In this document: in pieces, positions 35,871-47,969 of the stretch | How the letters are laid out: each line of letters begins with the position of its first letter | Numbering within the stretch: the stretch's first letter is position 1 | NCBI GenBank assembly: GCA_029531795.1 | Contig: JAPEIS010000016.1 | Coordinates: 1,922,001 to 1,986,000, forward strand | Length of the DNA stretch: 64,000 nt | Reading direction: 5' to 3' | Source of the DNA: Sclerotinia nivalis | Taxonomy: Eukaryota; Ascomycota; Leotiomycetes; Helotiales; Sclerotiniaceae | Translations under genes and position numbers: made by a program | The notes under the pieces: generated by a model | Told to the model about the DNA's origin: nothing | Seen by the model: only the letters and a program-made list of their open reading frames with translations | Database searches by the model: none

Positions 35871-37677
35871 AGTCCTTTGAATGAGCGAAGGATGATGTGT
35901 AGGTCCAGCTGTTAATCCTTATTTTCAGGAAAATTAGATCCCCCTTTAATGCTAGCAATGAATCTTTGGACAAAAAGTGACTACTTGACACGAAACAAAT
36001 GTTTTGCACTACAGCAAGTTATTTAGGTGAAGACTGAGCAAAGTTTGAGGTGGATCAGTTTGTTAAATACTCTTCTACATGTAAATGCTCCCTTGCTTGG
36101 GGGTCTGCGAAAATGCCAACAAGAAACCGAGTAAAATGGCAAAACTCAATTTTCAATCATGTCATCGAATGTACAGAACGATCGACAACAGCCTAAAACA
36201 GAATCTCTCAAATCCAAGAGTCAAACGCAATAAAATTGACAAAAGCAAGAGGACTTGCGAAAAAGAGCGGCGCAAAATGCGAGAAATGCATAACAAATCA
36301 GATCCGAATCCAGCCGAACCACTCAATCCTATTTGCCATGATTTTATTTGGGAGACAGTTAGAACGAACATAGAAAAGTAAACAATATTGGAATTGACAA
36401 CATGGAGCGCTGATTTGGAATATAGTTAGCCAGCGAAGGAAGAATTAAAAACCCTTTCATGAGCATGCATACTATCCACTCCGAACTTTCCGGAAAACTT
36501 TACTTGTAGGAGCTATTGAAAGAACTTCTTAGGTTTCCTGTGTGGGGTTTCGTCCACTGGGACAGAACAATGTGCGAATAAAGAGTATGTATCTTCAGGA
36601 ATTGATAATAGTAACTTTGAAAAATGATTCCTGTAATCAATTTAATATATTGTTATTGTATAATGAACAGTACTGTTGAAAATCAGAAGCTCAAGTCTTT
36701 CTCGCCAACGTCCAGGAGCCAAATCATGGCTATTTTGGGACATCCAAGTAGCATCCTGACCGATGGATCTTCAACAAACAACACCAACAACAGGATTAGA
36801 CTGTGTAAGCTAATTTCTTCCGATTTGAACGTCTCCTGCAAAACTGACTGGCCCATATCAATATCTCGATTGTTTCTCGAGGCATAGATGTATGGAGGGC
36901 GTTATTTGATCTCAAATCCGTTACAAGATTGTCTTATCTGTCCCTTGTCAAATCGAAGATAATATCCAAAGAAATTCCATGCGAGTGGTTGGGTATTGAA
37001 ATGGAGTAGTGTTCTTTGTACTCGTTATTGGTTCCATTGGTGTTTCATCGTGCGTTGGAGATTTCCATCAAACCATTTATCAGTCTAGACCAGACGATAA
37101 GCAGCAGACCTGCAGCAGACCTGCAGCGGTTAATAACATTGTAGCTCTTGATCGTTGACTTCAACCATCACATATGCCTCGCTTTGAAATGGATGAATAT
37201 AAGGTAATCTATGATACCTATACAAGAGTGTAATGAAATGATGTTGAAGATTGTCTTCGAGTATAATTTAATTTATGTATGGCATTAAACATATTGTACA
37301 AATCTTCATGATCCCTTACAAATAACTTGGTGATGCGCCACAACATCGTCATTGTTGATGTTTTGATAAGATAAGGTTAAGTAAGGTCAAGGCTTACGAT
37401 CAATCAATCATTTGAGCATGTGAGCTCGTGCACAAAGATTTCTTTGGTTGAAGGGGACTATTTCTCCTTTTTTAATAGTAACTTTCTACTCCTACTCCTA
37501 CTCCTACTATATCTATGAATTGATATTTTCACAGAGAAGTTAAAAATGTCTTTAGAAATACAATACCATTAATTATCTTCATGTTTTACACCCTCTAGAT
37601 TTTAGACATTATACTTTACTTCTCTCTTCCTTAATGCTGTGCCTTTATCCGCCCACGACCCACCAGATATCAATAAG
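35871..37677. other. Intergenic region upstream of the ROG1-type gene
   Basis: No gene is supported. A duplicated GCAGACCTGCA word (AGCAGCAGACCTGCAGCAGACCTGCAG) lies near 37098-37124, and a CTCCTA hexamer repeat at about 37486-37508. The frame of the next gene stays open upstream of its first ATG to a stop at 37603, so part of a 5' exon may lie at the right end of this stretch. Confidence 0.45.
37486..37508. repeat. CTACTC hexamer microsatellite
   Basis: Nearly four tandem copies of a CTACTC/CTCCTA hexamer, about 170 bp upstream of the ROG1-type start codon. Confidence 0.8.
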
Positions 37678-40600
37678 ATGTTACTTTTGTACCAAGCTGG
37701 AAGCGTGAAGATAGGAGAAGTAGTTCGTTATACAGTTACATATACACCGGCACACGATCGCATTCTTCCTTCTCCCGCAAGACTTCATTTGAAGATCAAG
37801 AATACTTCGGCCGTAGCACTCCGAGCAGCTTTTGTTCACGGTCCTTACACTCTTTACGCAGCAGCTTATCCTTCTACATTCAATCCCAATGTCAAATTCG
37901 AAAACCCGAGACGAGATGGTGTGCCTGAATTTGAACCAAATCTAAAAGCCGGAGGTACTTTCTCGACAGAACTTGTTGTCCCAGAAGATGTGCGGAAGAC
38001 GGCGGGAAAAGCAAACCGAGATGGGAGATCCCCTGGCAGAGATGATTCAGATGTGAAAAGTGTTGCCTGGATTATTGAAGTGACATCGCAGGTCGTCTTT
38101 TCCAATTCTGCCGCCGTTCATTACGAAATTCTGCTTGGCAGGGACGAGAAAAGTCTATCGCTGGGATTTTCTTCAGGCTCCATGTTAGGAGGGACGGCAC
38201 CAGTGCCTGGCCAAGTTCATGATCATCAGCAGAGTCAGAGGGCGAAAGAGGGCCATCATGCGGCATTACCAAAAGGTGTTTATTCCAGAGCTATACGATT
38301 AAGGGTGGACGATACTGCAAGCTTATGGAATACGCCGAAATTGGATGGAAGGGATGAGGCAGAGGAGGAGCAAAGATCTAAAGCAAACAATAAGGATGCG
38401 CCAGTTGAAGATGCCACGGGAAAAGGTCATATCGAAGAGAAGCAAACCAAGAAACGGAGGAAAAATGTACATTTAGTGGTTTTGACACACGGATTGCACA
38501 GTAATCTGGGGGCTGATATGCTATTTTTAAAGGAAAGCATAGATGCGGCAGCCAAGCAAGCCAAGATCGATGCGAAGGCCCGAAAAGCGAAAAAGAAACA
38601 AGAGGAGAGGCAAAGGAGGGCATCCGGCCAAGCCGAAAATCAACATGGATCGGATAATAGGGTGTCAAATGGGGAGGTGAGCATAGAAGAACGTCCCGAG
38701 AAACAGGAAGACATAGATGATGAATCGGATAATGAGGAAGAAGTCATTGTGCGAGGATTTTCTGGAAATGCCGTTCGGACAGAAAGAGGAATAAAATACT
38801 TGGGAAAAAGGCTTGCCAAATATGTTCTTACAATGACATACCCAGATCAACCATACCGACCTACTCTCAAAAAGTCAGCAGGCGAAGCTCTTTCTCATGC
38901 TCTAAAGCCCGAATCATCCAAATTGATGGATGATCCCGGAAAACCAGTACATGAGCACAGCAGTATAATAAAAGCGCCTCAAGATATTGATCTTCCTTAC
39001 CATTTCACCAGTATCAGCTTCATTGCTCATTCTCTCGGTGGATTGGTACAAACATATGCTGTTGCATACATACAAAAGCATTCACCTCAATTTTTCGACA
39101 TAATCAAACCAATAAACTTCATCGCTCTTGCTTCGCCATTCTTAGGTCTCAGCAATGAGAACCCTCTATATGTCAAATTTGCTTTGGATTTTGGATTAGT
39201 CGGTCGCACAGGTCAAGATCTTGGATTGACATGGAGAGCACCTACAATTGCGAGAAGTGGATGGGGTGCAATTGTTGGAAATATTGGAGAAAGTGCTCAT
39301 AAGAAACTGGATGGAGAACCTGCACCGGAAGCAAAGCCCCTGTTACGAATTTTACCAACTGGTCCGGCTCATACTGTTCTTAAGAAGTTTCGACATCGCA
39401 CAGTATACTCAAATGTTGTTAATGATGGAATTGTGCCTTTGAGAACTAGCTGTTTACTCTTCCTAGATTGGCAAAGCCTAGGTCGAGTTGAGAAGGCTAG
39501 AAGGGAAAATGGTCTTGTTGGTACTATGGCGGAATGGAGTTGGGCTGAACTCACAGGGGCAAATTCCAGTTCGCCCTCAAAGAAACAAGCACCTTGGTCT
39601 GATGAAGAAGTTAGCGATATGGATGATATCGGGGGAGTTGCTCCTCCTAGCAAAATGCAAAGAAATGAAACAGAAGTACCACAACCTCCAGCAAATGTCA
39701 TGGATGATGATAGACGAAGCATCAAAAACCTGGAAGTACCAGGGCATTCCACTATATCTTCTGTAAAAAATAGAAATAGCAATGAGATTGGAAGTTCAAG
39801 TCCAAGTCCAACATCCACAGATTTTACATCCAACAATAACGGACTACTCGCAAGTCTGATAGGGTTCTTTCGCACTAACCCTTCTCCAAAATCTCATGCT
39901 CACCAACCAAAACATTCGAAAATATACAAAAGAAGTCAGACCATAAACATCATAAACGATAGCGGTTCTTCGACGCCCTCCTCCCTACCATCCCCGACTG
40001 CTCCTGGGGGCCGTCCAAACGTTTCAGCAGGGGATATCGAATCTCAAGATCCAAATCTTCTATCAGCACCCCCCAAAACAACCTTCTTCGAATCAGCAGG
40101 TGATCTCCTCAAGCCACCTCTACCATCTGTAGAATTTTTGATTGATCCGAGCTCCCGTGCTCGAACAATTTTCCATGATCGGGTATATCATCCCTCGGAT
40201 ATTCCACCGCCACCTCTCAAGAAACGAGCTACTATGCTTCGAAGGCGAAACTCCTCCTTCTCTGAACCTCCCTCACCAGTACCCGCCTCTCATACCGACA
40301 GCCAACTTTCAGCCCTGGATTATGATGACCCTAAAAATACAAATCCTCCTCGTCCGCCAAATGTTGTAGTCGATTCTTCAGCAATGAAGGTTGAAGAGAA
40401 GATTGCTAGAGCCTATCATCGGGATCTAAGCTGGCGAAAGGTTCTCGTGAGCTTGGAACCGGATGCACATAATAACATGATTGTAAGAAGGATGTTTGCG
40501 AATGCATATGGCTGGCCAGTGGTGAAACATCTTTGCGATACTCATTTCTCCGACGCTGCAATTTCGAGAAGAAAAGATGAAGATAGTGCTGGTCTAGAAA

Positions 40601-41235
40601 GAGCTAAAGCTACAGGGGAAGCGCCAGGCTCAGAGGGACAAGAAGTGAACTCTTCAGTGGATGAGGAAAATTCAAAGAGGGATGGTATGCGTGAACGTCT
40701 CATTCGACATGATCGTACAGATTCGGAGGTTAGAGAAGCTCAAGATTTGGTTCCTGCACTTGCAACTTCTACTTCAAAAGGGCCGCCATCAGCACCATCG
40801 AGGAGTGCGAGCGGGTCGAGGAACAAACAAGATGGGTATGAGAGTGCCGGGTGGACTGATAGGGATTGGGTTGACAGTGCAGATGATAGTGATGAGGACG
40901 AGGCCAAACCTGTAGCTTCTGGATGGAATTGGACGGAGAAGATAGTGGGGAAAGGCTTAAATGCATATAAGAGTCAAGCTAGTAGTCCTACCGAAAAAGG
41001 AACTGATAAAAAGGAAATCGCCAAGTTTCTGGGAAAGGAGCCTCTGGTCGCCAGTCCTGAACCATTAGAAGGGATCGGTAAAGATATAGGAAGTGGAGTG
41101 GGAACTGTAGATCCTAATATTCCTATTCTTACTAAGGATGTAGCTGGGATGGGTATAGGATTAGATGGGACGAGCGCAGGGGGCTCTGAAGAGATTTCTC
41201 AACATGATCTTATGCCGCCAGTTAGGAAAGATTAA
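37678..41235 (+). CDS. Putative serine esterase/lipase (DUF676, ROG1 type)
   Basis: 1185 residues from the first in-frame ATG (37678), with no intron in the visible frame. Seen: N-terminal beta region (QAGSVKIGEVVRYTVTYTPAHDRILPSP), VHLVVLTHGLHSNLGADM as the oxyanion strand, lipase nucleophile AHSLGG (Ser452), NFIALASPFLGLSNENP, and YSNVVNDGIVPLRTS near the catalytic His/Asp region. Long charged and Ser/Pro-rich insertions (about 230-400 and from 640 onward) separate or follow the catalytic blocks. Family members hydrolyse lipids at lipid droplets or membranes; the yeast relative ROG1 is a monoacylglycerol lipase. The frame is open upstream to 37606 with sequence PPDINK leading into MLLLYQ, so the true start may be in an upstream exon. 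The C-terminal third is probably disordered. Confidence 0.88.
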   Translation: MLLLYQAGSVKIGEVVRYTVTYTPAHDRILPSPARLHLKIKNTSAVALRAAFVHGPYTLYAAAYPSTFNPNVKFENPRRDGVPEFEPNLKAGGTFSTELVVPEDVRKTAGKANRDGRSPGRDDSDVKSVAWIIEVTSQVVFSNSAAVHYEILLGRDEKSLSLGFSSGSMLGGTAPVPGQVHDHQQSQRAKEGHHAALPKGVYSRAIRLRVDDTASLWNTPKLDGRDEAEEEQRSKANNKDAPVEDATGKGHIEEKQTKKRRKNVHLVVLTHGLHSNLGADMLFLKESIDAAAKQAKIDAKARKAKKKQEERQRRASGQAENQHGSDNRVSNGEVSIEERPEKQEDIDDESDNEEEVIVRGFSGNAVRTERGIKYLGKRLAKYVLTMTYPDQPYRPTLKKSAGEALSHALKPESSKLMDDPGKPVHEHSSIIKAPQDIDLPYHFTSISFIAHSLGGLVQTYAVAYIQKHSPQFFDIIKPINFIALASPFLGLSNENPLYVKFALDFGLVGRTGQDLGLTWRAPTIARSGWGAIVGNIGESAHKKLDGEPAPEAKPLLRILPTGPAHTVLKKFRHRTVYSNVVNDGIVPLRTSCLLFLDWQSLGRVEKARRENGLVGTMAEWSWAELTGANSSSPSKKQAPWSDEEVSDMDDIGGVAPPSKMQRNETEVPQPPANVMDDDRRSIKNLEVPGHSTISSVKNRNSNEIGSSSPSPTSTDFTSNNNGLLASLIGFFRTNPSPKSHAHQPKHSKIYKRSQTINIINDSGSSTPSSLPSPTAPGGRPNVSAGDIESQDPNLLSAPPKTTFFESAGDLLKPPLPSVEFLIDPSSRARTIFHDRVYHPSDIPPPPLKKRATMLRRRNSSFSEPPSPVPASHTDSQLSALDYDDPKNTNPPRPPNVVVDSSAMKVEEKIARAYHRDLSWRKVLVSLEPDAHNNMIVRRMFANAYGWPVVKHLCDTHFSDAAISRRKDEDSAGLERAKATGEAPGSEGQEVNSSVDEENSKRDGMRERLIRHDRTDSEVREAQDLVPALATSTSKGPPSAPSRSASGSRNKQDGYESAGWTDRDWVDSADDSDEDEAKPVASGWNWTEKIVGKGLNAYKSQASSPTEKGTDKKEIAKFLGKEPLVASPEPLEGIGKDIGSGVGTVDPNIPILTKDVAGMGIGLDGTSAGGSEEISQHDLMPPVRKD

Positions 41236-42152
41236 TGTTTACGACTATAAATAGATTTGGAGAAGCCCTCTTTTATGGGAATGGCTGCATAGCTACGGAG
41301 TCTTTATTTATGACGGCATGGATATATACTTTTCAATCACAGATCTATCTTTATCTTGGATTTCCTCGGACTTTTGACTGTACCTTTTCTATTTAATGTC
41401 CATATCCATGAATGAAATCAAGTGAAAATGCGAGGCTTCTGTGCGATCCATACCCATCCGGATGTTAATCATTTACCCTTTGGAATCCAACAAAATATTT
41501 CGTTGTATATCTGAATGCCCTGCGGTGTAGACTATAGCCCTGGCATACAATGTAGAATGGCATATGTAGTGTTGTATGGAGTGTTATCAAGGACTCCTGT
41601 AGTGTTTTCGTGGCTGAGCAGAGTTACGATGCACATGGGAATGTTGACTAGATGCTGGAATGGCTGGCTGATGGCAATGCAAAATATTGACACAATATTC
41701 GAAGCTAAACTTTACATTACTCAGATATAAATACAATAAGTATGATGATGGGTATAAATAAGTCGTTGCTTTTTATTCTATATAAATGAAGTCAAGTTCA
41801 CCCGTGGCGAAAAAGAAATTATTCGTAAATTGGCATAGATCATATATCGTTATATAGTCATCCAAAGACATTGTTGAACTCCTAAATCCACCGGCCGGGT
41901 ATTGATCCAAGTTATTGCTCCAAATAAACGACATAGCCATAGCCTTAGCCATATCTACCGAGCCACCATTCAACCGTATCCAAAAGCTGCCTATTCCTCC
42001 ATCCATACCTCCTGTAGATCCGTGGTTATTGTATCATCCACGCTGAATCTCGCATGAAGGGCTTTTTCTTCAACCATGACACCTCATTCAGGACCACTCA
42101 TTCCTCTGTTCAACACAAGCCATTCTCACCCATGAGTGATACAAGAACCAAA
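41236..42152. other. Intergenic region between convergent genes
   Basis: About 0.9 kb holding two 3' ends. Short readings at 41515-41730 and 41773-42006 have no features of genes. Confidence 0.5.
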
Positions 42153-44590
42153 TTAAGATACCGGTTCTGCAGGTGGAGCGCCAGGTGCAACATAACTCCT
42201 CCATGCATCCACTCTGTTCTTTCCACTCCCAAGCCCAGCAAGTATTGATGACTTTGTCTTGTTCTCCTTTTCGTTCTTCGTTTTGGATGTAGAACTAGGA
42301 CTCCTCGAAGCCGGCGCATGAATAGCTGCTTCGACCGCATAATCAGTTCTCGTTCTCCTTGGCACCACAATATCCGATGCTCTTCGAGTAGGGCCATTAG
42401 CTCTTGTAGCATCTCGAGTGGTGTGTCTTCTTATAAGACCTGGTACAGCAGGTTGAGGCTCGTCCACAGGAGCCACTGGAGGAACTGCGGTCATTTCACC
42501 TACAGTTGGATTTGCGGCAGTCGCCCCTCGTGGTCTCAAAACCCCAGTAAGAAAATTGGTAACTCCAAGCCCAAAGTTCATTACTCCACCGGGCTGAGCT
42601 AGGACATTGCTAGCTTCGCGGATATAATCTTGATTCATGAAATGGTTTGCGCCATTGCCGACCCCCTCAACCTCGCCTATCCCACCATTATAATCCGCAT
42701 CCCGATCATTTGTTGGTATATCATCAACACCCCAATTTTGTAGTTGTCGAGCTAGTCTTTCATCTTCGCGTTCTTGGCGGCGCCTTTGATTGATCTCTTC
42801 GTCAAAGTTGGCAGGCGGTTGTCTTCTTGCTCTATCTCGGGCGCCTCGCACAGGTGGTGTCGGATTCCTGCCTGCAACGGGTTGAGGAACTTGCATATCA
42901 TTTAACCGATCGGTTTCAACGGTTTCGTAGTTAAACCATGGACAATTGCATGTCTTCCATTTTAATCCACAGATCATACAAAATTGTGCGGTGCAGTGAC
43001 TTTAAGACAATATGTTAGTTGTTGACCATTCTCGCCCAGTGAGAATCCTCCACTTACCAAGTCATATGGTTACACCCTTCTTTCAACTCGACCATAGTCC
43101 TACAACTATAACATCGTTGCCATCCAGCCTGTTTCGCAGTTTCAAGTAATTTATTCGTTTCCTCATCTTTCGGGCACTCTTTCGATCCATGCCATTTCCC
43201 ATTACACAATGCGCAGACTTTCGTCTTACACCTCCCACAAATCCCATATTTCTTCCCATTTTCCTTGTGAATATTCTCGGGCTTGATCCATTCTCCACAT
43301 CGCTTCGCTGGACAGTATATTCGATTCTTCGTAGTATATTCGTGATATTTCTTATTCCAAAGTTTCTTGAACGGTATATCAAATAATTTTTCGACATGTT
43401 TCAATGGAATATGTTCGGCTGTACAACACTTCGGTGGCATATGTGCCGGATCTTTAACTGAGAGTCGAAATATTCGTTTGAGGCAAGAATGGCACATCCG
43501 ATGACCACATCGTAGTTTGGCACATTTGGACTTGGGAATATCATCGGATAGACATGTTAGGCATTCGACACTGTGATGGTTATTATGTGTTTTTTGCGCA
43601 TGATTTGGCCTAATAACTTACAGTTTTTCTGGTTCAGGAGGTGGTGGAGGAGGCGGAGGTCCGGATGAGAAGAAACTTCCTAGAAAGCTACCGCGGCGTT
43701 GTGAAGTATGTGAGGTGGTTGTATTCGCTACAGATGCTGGCGCTTTTGGTTTATCCGTCGTACTATTTCTCCTCAGTGCCGGCCGAGGTTCTGTGGTAAT
43801 CCGAGTCGTCGCGCTCCTACATATAAAATTAGCATAGCATTGTAGTGTGAGATGCGCAAAGCCAAAATACATACCTCGAAAGTGGAGGGCGCGAGACGGA
43901 ATCACCGGTAGTGACTTTAGGTTTGCGTGATGTACTTTTTGATCCTGAGGTTCCAATATCTGCTGAGCCCTTTGTAGAAACTTTGTCTTTATCCTCTTTC
44001 TTCACCCTACTACTAGTCGAATTTGACCTTTTTGGCTGCTCCCGAACCACATCCTTGGTCTTTTTCTTCGACTTTGAGTCCATGGATTCTAATGGAGATT
44101 TGTCCTCGTCTTCAGATTCATCACTAGAATCATCCTCTTCTTCCCGGCGTCTTCTTTCCGTTATAGTTATACCCTGTGGCTTGCTTTTACCGTCACTTTC
44201 TCTCGTGGTGGCATAAACATAATCGCTTCTCGATTTCTCTTCTCTTTCATTTGTCTTCGATCGCGAATGATGTCCTGCACCGTCTTCCGAAGTATGATGT
44301 CGTCTCCTTCGCCGATGACTCGATGATGACTTTGTCGCATCAGCCGTCGCACTCGGTTCTGCGGGCATCTTTTCGGTAGCTGCACTGTTGCGGGTCGATC
44401 GATTTGTCGAATTCCCTTCGAGTTTTTCTAGACGCTTTCTACGCACTTCAGAGATATCAGGCTCGACTGATGTGACGTCTTCCCCTTCATGGCGACCCGA
44501 TCGTGATTTATGAACCTTCCCATCTTCTAATTCGCCATCTCTAAATTTTGGCCTACGCCTTACTTTATGGATATCGTTCGAACCCGCCAT
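42153..44590 (-). CDS. RBR-type (RING-IBR-RING) E3 ubiquitin ligase
   Basis: Four exons: 43875-44590, 43622-43816, 43058-43570 and 42153-42999, giving 756 residues with every join in frame. The first 300 residues are charged and Ser/Arg-rich, with a run of eight prolines before RING1. RING1 starts at 307-310 (CLTC) and continues CGHRMCHSC; the IBR follows with CPAKRCGEWI, CGRCKTKVCALC; RING2 is CYSC...GCNHMTC-H-C...FCMIC. In this family RING1 binds the E2 and the cysteine in NHMxC of RING2 (here Cys475) takes ubiquitin as a thioester. The codon for Cys475 is split by intron 3 (TG/T), whose acceptor is AAG. The C-terminal 270 residues are low-complexity. The substrate is unknown. Confidence 0.92.
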
Positions 44591-46837
44591 TCGAACTTCC
44601 AGGACCCCAATAGCACTCAAATTAATTGGGCATTTGAGCCTATGGGATAATCTTCACAGTGTGGTGGATATTAAAACGACGGGCGAAACGATTGAACGGT
44701 GAACATCTGGTGGTTTGGGATAGGATATTCTTCTGCGGGTAATATGATTGATTGGTGCTGACAGGCTTTTTGCATATGCAACGACGAATGGGGCTGGAAA
44801 CCTTTGTGCGGGTACACAAGCAAGACAGTATGGTATGGTATGTCTATTGGATATAAAATGTTTTTGATTCAATGAACAACTGTACGGAGTAAGGATGGCG
44901 AGATCAGCAAATTTTTGCTGGGCACAACATTGGCACGGAGATTTATAAGGAGAAGGATCTTTCGCAGGTATAAATGGATGGTACCTGAGGAGGGGGATCA
45001 AAATATGAAGGATGTATCGGTGTATTTGCAGATATAAAGATATTATCAAATTCGATATCGAACCAAATTCTGGTCGAGAAACGGGTCCTGGACACTGGTC
45101 TGATTAAAGTTTAATCTTTGGTGGGTTGTGATCGTTATCATTAGTTCTAGTTATCTGTGAGCAGCTAATAATGGGATGAAATGTGGCACGGCCCGCAAGT
45201 AAAAATGAATGTTTGTTGTGCGATTGATTTGTTGTGCGATACAATACATAGGGTAGGTATTGCTCCGTACTGATAGCTTTGGATCCCCTTGTCTTTAGTG
45301 ATATTGCAAGTTGTCAATTACCATAAAAGGCACCATGAAAAGCTCATTCAGGTATCTCACATAGTCTCACATAGTGAGTGCCACTGTGCTTCTGTTTTTA
45401 GATCTCTTCTCTACCTTGTTCGCATCTTGCGCTGCATTCTGTCCATCCGTATATTCATATCTGTCAAGATGGACTCCCAAGAAAGTCCCACCGCACCAAA
45501 GATCCGCCTCGACACTTCCAAGTTTTTGTTCACCATTATCAATCAAATTATTAGTTATTGATTGTACAGAGGATACTGGATTTTGTTGTCAAATGATCAG
45601 TAGAGCCACTGAGAAGAGATTTAATGTTCAATCTGCTGCATTATCATGTGAATTGGAAGCATGCACTGTAGTGTTGGCCTCGTTCAAATGCCACTTACGT
45701 GGATTTGTTGGAGATCAAAAAGTGTCGAAGCCGTACCATGTTCTAGATAATTGGATTACAAGGCAGGACCTAAATGAGTCAAGAGAAACTTCACATACCG
45801 TTTCAGACTAGAAACCAGATAACATGACAGTCCATTAAGCATTGGAACCACTTGTCACCTGTTATGCTGAAACAAGCTGCCAAATATTTCGATTGTTTGC
45901 TTGTCATTCATAGGATTACCAAATCGGAGTTCAAATATGGATCAGAATTGGTTTCTTTCCCTTTTTATCTACCCCTCATTTGACCCCGCATGTCAAAGTA
46001 AGTCTTACCAACTTATTCCGGGAAACACAATTTGCCCAAGTATGAGTGAGGTTGACTTGATATCTGGTATCAGAAAAGGCCACATCTAAAGCTCAACAAT
46101 GCCCGGTGACTAGATTGAGCGTCCCGTTTATCCGTCCTCCTACTGATACCCAATCCATTTCACATTTACGTGGTTGAAGGACGTATTTCCTGGCGGCAGT
46201 AGCTTTCCGTGAAACATGACGATTTGATTTCGAAACAACCATGGCATTCCACTAAATGCGAAAAGGACTTCCTTCTACTTCTCGCCTCTTCATTTTGAGT
46301 TGGCCTACCAGCTTCATTCGATCGGGCTTGGCGGAGAGTCCAACTTGTGAGCATCTCGTCCCTGAATTCATGCCGGTCATCCTTTCATACCGAAATCGTG
46401 GACCTAGACGAAGTACAGATTGGGTAACGGTTTAAGAAATGGTCATTGTATGTTCTCAAAACAATCCAAATGCCAAAAAAAGTCGTTTGTTTGACTTTGC
46501 ATGTCGACTTATCGACCTCATACATCATACATATTTTATGGGAAGTAATGGCGGTGACTTACTGCGCTGAGGATTAGTCATGTAGGGCGTGTTACCTAGT
46601 ATTCACGTAGGGTGAGGGGCTATTTATACCCTTGATCATACTTGCCATATAAGAACTTCACAACGGCTTCGCTCAATTTTTCGGCTGACCTTCTAACCCA
46701 AAACACAAAACCCCACATCTCCGCGAATTGTCAATCATCGAGAAGGAACCTTGAGAAATTCACTTGAATACATCCGTCCTTCTTGAATCTTCAAGCATAT
46801 CCAAGACCCAAATTATTTTCCTCGAAATACATTTATC
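44591..46837. other. Divergent intergenic region with a possible first-exon fragment
   Basis: 2.2 kb between divergent genes. At 45470 an ATG in good context (AAGATGG) opens MDSQESPTAPKIRLDTSKFL, which looks like a real N-terminus but stops after 30 residues. An overlapping plus-strand frame running to 45811 includes KRFNVQSAALSCELEACTV, but I cannot join the two by a clear intron. It may be a decayed gene. A TATA-like TATTTATACC at 46621-46630 lies about 217 bp before the SDR start codon. Confidence 0.45.
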
Positions 46838-47969
46838 ATGGAAGGCAACGACTATGATCGAAATGCCTTAATCAATCGGACATTACCTCAGATGCAACTG
46901 GCAAGCAGCTCGAGTAAATCAGCATTCCCCTCTCTTGATACCCAACATAATCCATCAAGCTTGAATCCTGCTACCGAAAGATTTGCGGTCAAAGGAAATG
47001 CCATCAGTACACGCTCTCTCCTAAATTCTTTCTCATAATTCATCTAATGATTCAATTCAGTCACTGGAGGAGCAGGGACTCTAGCTTTACAAGGAGCCCG
47101 TGCCCTTCTCGAGCACGGTCTTAGTGGAGTAGCCCTATTTGATATCAATCCAAAACCCGACTCCCCCTCCATATCCTCCTTAACAGCAGACTTTCCTAAT
47201 GCTAAAATCCTATTAAAGTCGGTCGATGTCACAAACGCGGAGAGTGTGAATCAAACAGTTCAAGAGACGGCAACAGAGTTAGGAAGCATTGATATATTAT
47301 GTTGTTACGCAGGTGTTGTAGGTTGTGTACATGCACTCGAAATAAGTGTGGAGGAGTGGAGACGTACTTTAGAAATTAACACAACAGGTGCATTTTTATG
47401 TGCTCAGGCTGTTGCCAAGTACGTTTTTTTTTATCAGCGACGGGGTCAAGATACTAATATCGAAAATAGGAAAATGGTTGATCAAAAATCCGGTGGTTCA
47501 ATTGTCTTTATTGCATGTTCGTCTTCCAGAACTCTTTGAAAGTTGATCCACAATTTGGTATCCATTGCTAACTTCCTTAGCTATATCCGCCCATACCGTA
47601 AATTATCCTCAGCCTCAAGTTGCCTACAACGTCTCCAAATCGTCTCTAATTCATATGAAATCATGTCTTGCAGCTGAGTGGTCTCGATATGGTATCCGTA
47701 CTAATACTATTTCTCCTGGATATATGGATACCGTTCTTAATGAAGGTGCTGGGTTAGAAGAGGCCAGAAATATTTGGACTTCGAGAAATCCTATGGGTAG
47801 GATGGGTAAGCCGGAAGAATTGAGCGGAGCTTTAGTACTATTATGCAGTGGAGCCGGGAGTTATATCAATGGAAGTGATTTAATTGTTGATGGTGAGTCT
47901 TTTGGTGGTAATTGGAGATCCAAGGAAGATTTGCTGATCGATTTATTAGGAGGTCAGACCGTATTTTAA
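46838..47969 (+). CDS. Short-chain dehydrogenase/reductase (SDR)
   Basis: NAD(P)-dependent oxidoreductase of the classical SDR fold. Five exons: 46838-47006, 47061-47418, 47470-47516, 47581-47892 and 47950-47969, 301 residues. Seen: a 50-residue N-terminal extension, cofactor motif TGGAGTLA at 58-65, an acidic end of beta2 (LFDINP), DVTN, the motif CCYAGVVG in place of NNAG, catalytic Ser194, Tyr207 and Lys211 (YNVSK), and SPGYMDT. The last intron (47893-47949, GTGAGT...TAG) is 57 nt with no stop; splicing it gives the usual SDR ending IVDGGQTVF, whereas reading through gives an atypical 19-residue insert, so I take it as spliced. The substrate is unknown; related fungal enzymes act on sugars and polyols. 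It is followed on the same strand by a dead hydrolase and a sugar transporter. Confidence 0.92.
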
